Below are positions 60,981-64,000 of a DNA stretch of 64,000 nt, piece by piece. Under the pieces are notes generated by a model that saw only the letters and a list, made by a program, of their open reading frames with translations, was not told the origin of the DNA and searched no databases. The stretch covers positions 13,217,395-13,281,394 of the forward strand of contig NC_065878.1 in the NCBI RefSeq assembly GCF_933775445.1. The letters are read 5' to 3'. The DNA is from Argentina anserina (Eukaryota > Streptophyta > Magnoliopsida > Rosales > Rosaceae). The position numbers and the translations under genes were made by a program. Numbering within the stretch: position 1 is the stretch's first letter; each line of letters begins with the position of its first letter.

Positions 60981-62491
60981 AGTATGTCCACTGATTATTT
61001 ACATGGATGTATTTATACTGTTAACTATAGAAGTCGTCATATCTCTATGATATTGATACCTCGTGTGGATGGTAGGCTAATATAGGTGTATAACTGATGA
61101 TATATAAGCTCCAACAATGTGAGAATTAGGAAGGAGGGAGGGAGGTCAGTACCAAGTCAAATGGATTGGAATTTTTCTTAAACAACCCACTGAACTCATT
61201 TCCCTTTCCTTCCAAAACACAACTCTATCGCTCTCTTTCTCTCTCATTGGTAAAGCTGGTATTTATTCATTTAGTTTTTTTAAGTTCTTGTGATTTTCTG
61301 TTTGCTGATAATTCTCTCTTGGGCAGTTTGCTGATTCTTTTGATTTCCCATGCAGTTGCAGGTTCATGTTAATGTACATCAGTAGCAACTTGTTGGCAGT
61401 GTATTGGTTGTATAAACCATAAGCAGCGGGAAGTGACAGTCTCATCGATTGTTGGACTGATAGACAGGAAACTCCCAAGGAAATTGCTGGTTCTCACTTC
61501 TTAAATCTTGATATGGCACACCGGGAGATCAATCTGTTGGATATCCCATGATACTAAGACATGTGGTCATACATTCTAACTGTACGTCTGTAGTTGTACC
61601 AACTATTGGATAGAGAGTAAAGAATACTTGTACTTCAACTTCAGAGTGATTTAAATGAGATGATATTCTTTCTCCCATTGTTCTCAGTATACTCGAGCCA
61701 AATTGTTTAGTGTGCATTACTAATCCATAACTTGTGTAACTTGACCAACTTTAATGTTGTATGGAGTTGAACCAATAAAAGCTTCTTGGCTCGTCTTATT
61801 GTCATTTTCTTTGCTGTTATCCACCTACAGACCAAGAAAAATAAACTTAGTAACAGCTGGGGCTGGATGCTGTAAATATATAACTGTTGCTCTTCAAATG
61901 TACTATATCACTGCATTTTCTGACAATTCATCAACATCTATACTAATTGCTACTTTGCGACTTTGAAGGAAAATGATGGTTTTCAGTTTGTTACTCTAGG
62001 TGTTTTGGCAAACTGGATGGTTGTGCTTCAAAGGCATTTTGTTTTGGTATATAAATATATAATATATAATAATAACAAGAAACTTTTGATTCTGTTTGCA
62101 ATTTTATGTGGGATGTTGTGGAGCATATTTGCTATGTGTGGGACTTCTTTCCTCAGATTGCAATAACAAATGCATTGGAACCAGAGGCTATCATAAATTG
62201 AAGTCTGCAGAATCATAGAGAATAAAGGGTCAGAGCAACATTTACAAGAAAAGGGTAGGCCATGTTTCAGAAGCACAAACAGAGAAACTAAACAGGCTAT
62301 AAATTGATAGCCTATTCATACTTTATACTACTTTGAATTGAATACTAATATATGACTTGCAGGCTTGGTAGCTCGTTTGTATTTTTTTTTTAAGTATTTC
62401 TCAGGCTTTATAGGTAGCTAAGGGTTTTCTGCTCTTATTTTCTTATACAGAACCTCCAAAAAAAAAAAAAGGTAGCAAACAAAAAACTGTG
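60981..62491. other. 3' flank of the membrane-protein gene; no cation-efflux exon seen
   Basis: A CT-rich leader-like stretch at 61200-61250 followed by GTAAAG suggests transcribed DNA, but no exon with recognisable protein is found on either strand. An A-rich run at 62460-62470 precedes the B3 gene. Confidence 0.4.
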
Positions 62492-63721
62492 ATGGGTTCT
62501 TGCAGCAGAAGAGAGGTTGTAAACATTGAAGTTCCAGGTTTCTACAAGTGTGTTGATGACTCTGTTCTTCACAATGGGAAGCTTGTAAGTTCCTTCCAAC
62601 CTCTTCTTCATATTTTAAGCTTGTAAGTTTCTTGTGTTCTATATGTGTCTTGTAAAAATTATAGTGCTTGTAAATCTTAAATAACTATTTGTGGTCTTGT
62701 GGGGTTTTGGTTTTGCAGAAAATCCCCCAAGAGTTTTGCTGGGGTTCCGATGGAGTGGTGCCTCAGCATTGCCTTTTTCAGACTGTGTCTAGAAGTTGGC
62801 ATGTGGATGACAAAATGATTAGCAGAGTTTTTCTTGGAAAACGGTTGGGGGGAATTTGTAGTTTGAAACTGTTTGAAGCTTGGGGAATATGTAGTTCTGA
62901 AATACGTTGAACCTAAAAAATTCTTTGTTGAAATCTATGGACACAATCACTGTAACAGGCTTCCTGATGATAAATCTCATGCCGATGATGCTATAATTCT
63001 CGATTCGGATTCAGATTCTGAAGCTCAAAACAGTGAGATCAGCTTGAACAAGGAGTGTTCTAGTAAGTTTCTTTATCAACTGAACCTTAGCCGACACTCT
63101 AAGGAAATTTGCACTCAATTTCTTAATGAATGCAGGGGAATCAGGTTGTGGGAGAGAAGTGTCTAGGAGAGGAAGAATCCGAAATATAGCCACCATAAAC
63201 TGTTCTGGAAATGCTTGCTTCGGTGTCCAGATGTGCCGAACTCATGTGAACAAAGGACCAATGGTATAAAAAAAATGAACCTGTTTTTCTTAGTATACCA
63301 ATGCTTGCTATTATTTGATTATCGCTCCTAAGTAACCTTATATTGATTTTATTTTGAAAACAAAAGAACAGGCATTGGCATTACTCTACAAAGTTTCATA
63401 CTTTAACACTGTTATCTCCCCGAATGAAGTTTTGGTATCAAGTTAGATTAATGCACTCTATTCAAATCTTGCAGCTCACACCAAGGAGCTTCCTGAGGAA
63501 CACTCCCAAGCCGGAGAGAGTCAAGCTTGAAGTAGGGAACATGCCCTTTTTTTCTGAAATGGACCAATGCTTACCACAAATCTAGTAGGTTCAGTGGAGG
63601 TTGGCTACAATTTGTGAACAGAAACAGGTTGCAAGAGGGAGATATCTGTGACTTTGAGTTGATTTCAATGACAAATGAGGTTGCAGTGATGAAAGTTACT
63701 ATTAGGAGACATGCAGTATGA
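62492..63721 (+). pseudogene. B3-domain (REM-like) gene, broken
   Basis: Would encode a plant B3 DNA-binding protein with two B3 domains. Exon 1 (62492-62584) ends KL; exon 2 from 62719 continues KIPQEFCW. B3 domain 1 reads through SRSWHVDDK to a one-base frame shift in the AAAACGG/GGGGGG stretch near 62835-62850, then GWGEF, an in-frame TGA at about 62863, and LGEYVVLKYVEPKKFFVEIYG. An acidic Asp/Ser linker follows (DSDSDSEAQ). A second B3 domain starts near 63210 (CFGVQMCRTHV), is joined to an exon from 63475 (LTPRSFLRN), shifts frame again near a T8 run at about 63547-63562, and ends GGWLQFVNRNRLQEGDICDFEL with a stop at 63719-63721. At least two shifts and one stop make it a likely pseudogene, unless the homopolymers hide sequencing errors. 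Confidence 0.75.
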
Positions 63722-64000
63722 GTTAAATACAGTTGAAAACACAAGCTATAATTTTCTATGCGGTGTAGACTAATTAGCATTGAACGGACACCTTGTTTGT
63801 TTGTTGTTCTTTCTGCACTTGTTTTTCCTGCGAAGTTTCTGGGTTCTGTTAGTTTCTTTCAGTTCAATGCTAATTGCTCGTTTATCTAAAAAAACAGATC
63901 ACCTTGTTTTGGTGCATAGAAACAATTTGTAAAGATTAATTGCTCTAAACTATCATAAGTACATCAGGAATTCACTGAAAATAATAATATTTGTTATCAT
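63722..64000. other. 3' flank of the B3 pseudogene
   Basis: AT-rich sequence without a supported gene up to the window edge. Confidence 0.4.

Overview
The window is nuclear DNA of a eudicot plant. The genes are split by GT-AG introns with AT-rich intergenic DNA, the protein set is typical of plants (PLD-beta, class I TCP, RBX1, SYP81, FAX1, PEX16, mTERF, LRR-RLK, B3), and plant transposons are present. A rosid, perhaps a Rosaceae species, is my guess; it is an impression and not a result.

Layout. 0-4 kb: gene-poor, with a degraded terminal-inverted-repeat element and a copia-like LTR fragment. 4.4-9.8 kb (+): complete ten-exon phospholipase D beta gene. 10.7-12.3 kb (-): ataxin-10-like gene, convergent with PLD. 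13-19.4 kb: a transposon nest holding two L1-type LINE remnants, two hAT-like non-autonomous elements of one family, a probable LTR remnant and a 375-bp foldback element. 19.7-29.5 kb: RBX1 copy 1 (+), syntaxin SYP81 (+), FAX1-like plastid fatty-acid exporter (+) and an intronless class I TCP factor (-). 30.6-43.7 kb: an array of ~490-bp tandem repeats split by a 10.6-kb decayed Athila-type Ty3/gypsy element with an exact 5-bp target duplication. 44.4-45.8 kb: RBX1 copy 2 (+). 47.2-48.4 kb (-): mTERF gene, with a relic mTERF fragment beside it. 49.3-52.1 kb (-): LRR receptor kinase. 53.1-55.8 kb (-): PEX16. 56.9-61.0 kb (+): multi-pass membrane protein resembling the N-terminal half of ZnT5/MTP12-type proteins, containing an apparent U12-type AT-AC intron. 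62.5-63.7 kb (+): broken two-domain B3 gene.

The genes are unrelated housekeeping, signalling and transcription genes and do not form one pathway. The points most worth a second look are the AT-AC intron at 59139-59266, the LRR kinase with an HRD (Arg) catalytic loop and only 12 repeats, the pair of nearly identical RBX1 proteins about 24 kb apart, the Athila insertion into a repeat array, and the hAT-like family with tandem tRNA-like modules. I found no convincing new multi-gene system. Exon boundaries were set by reading frames and splice consensus, with no transcript evidence.
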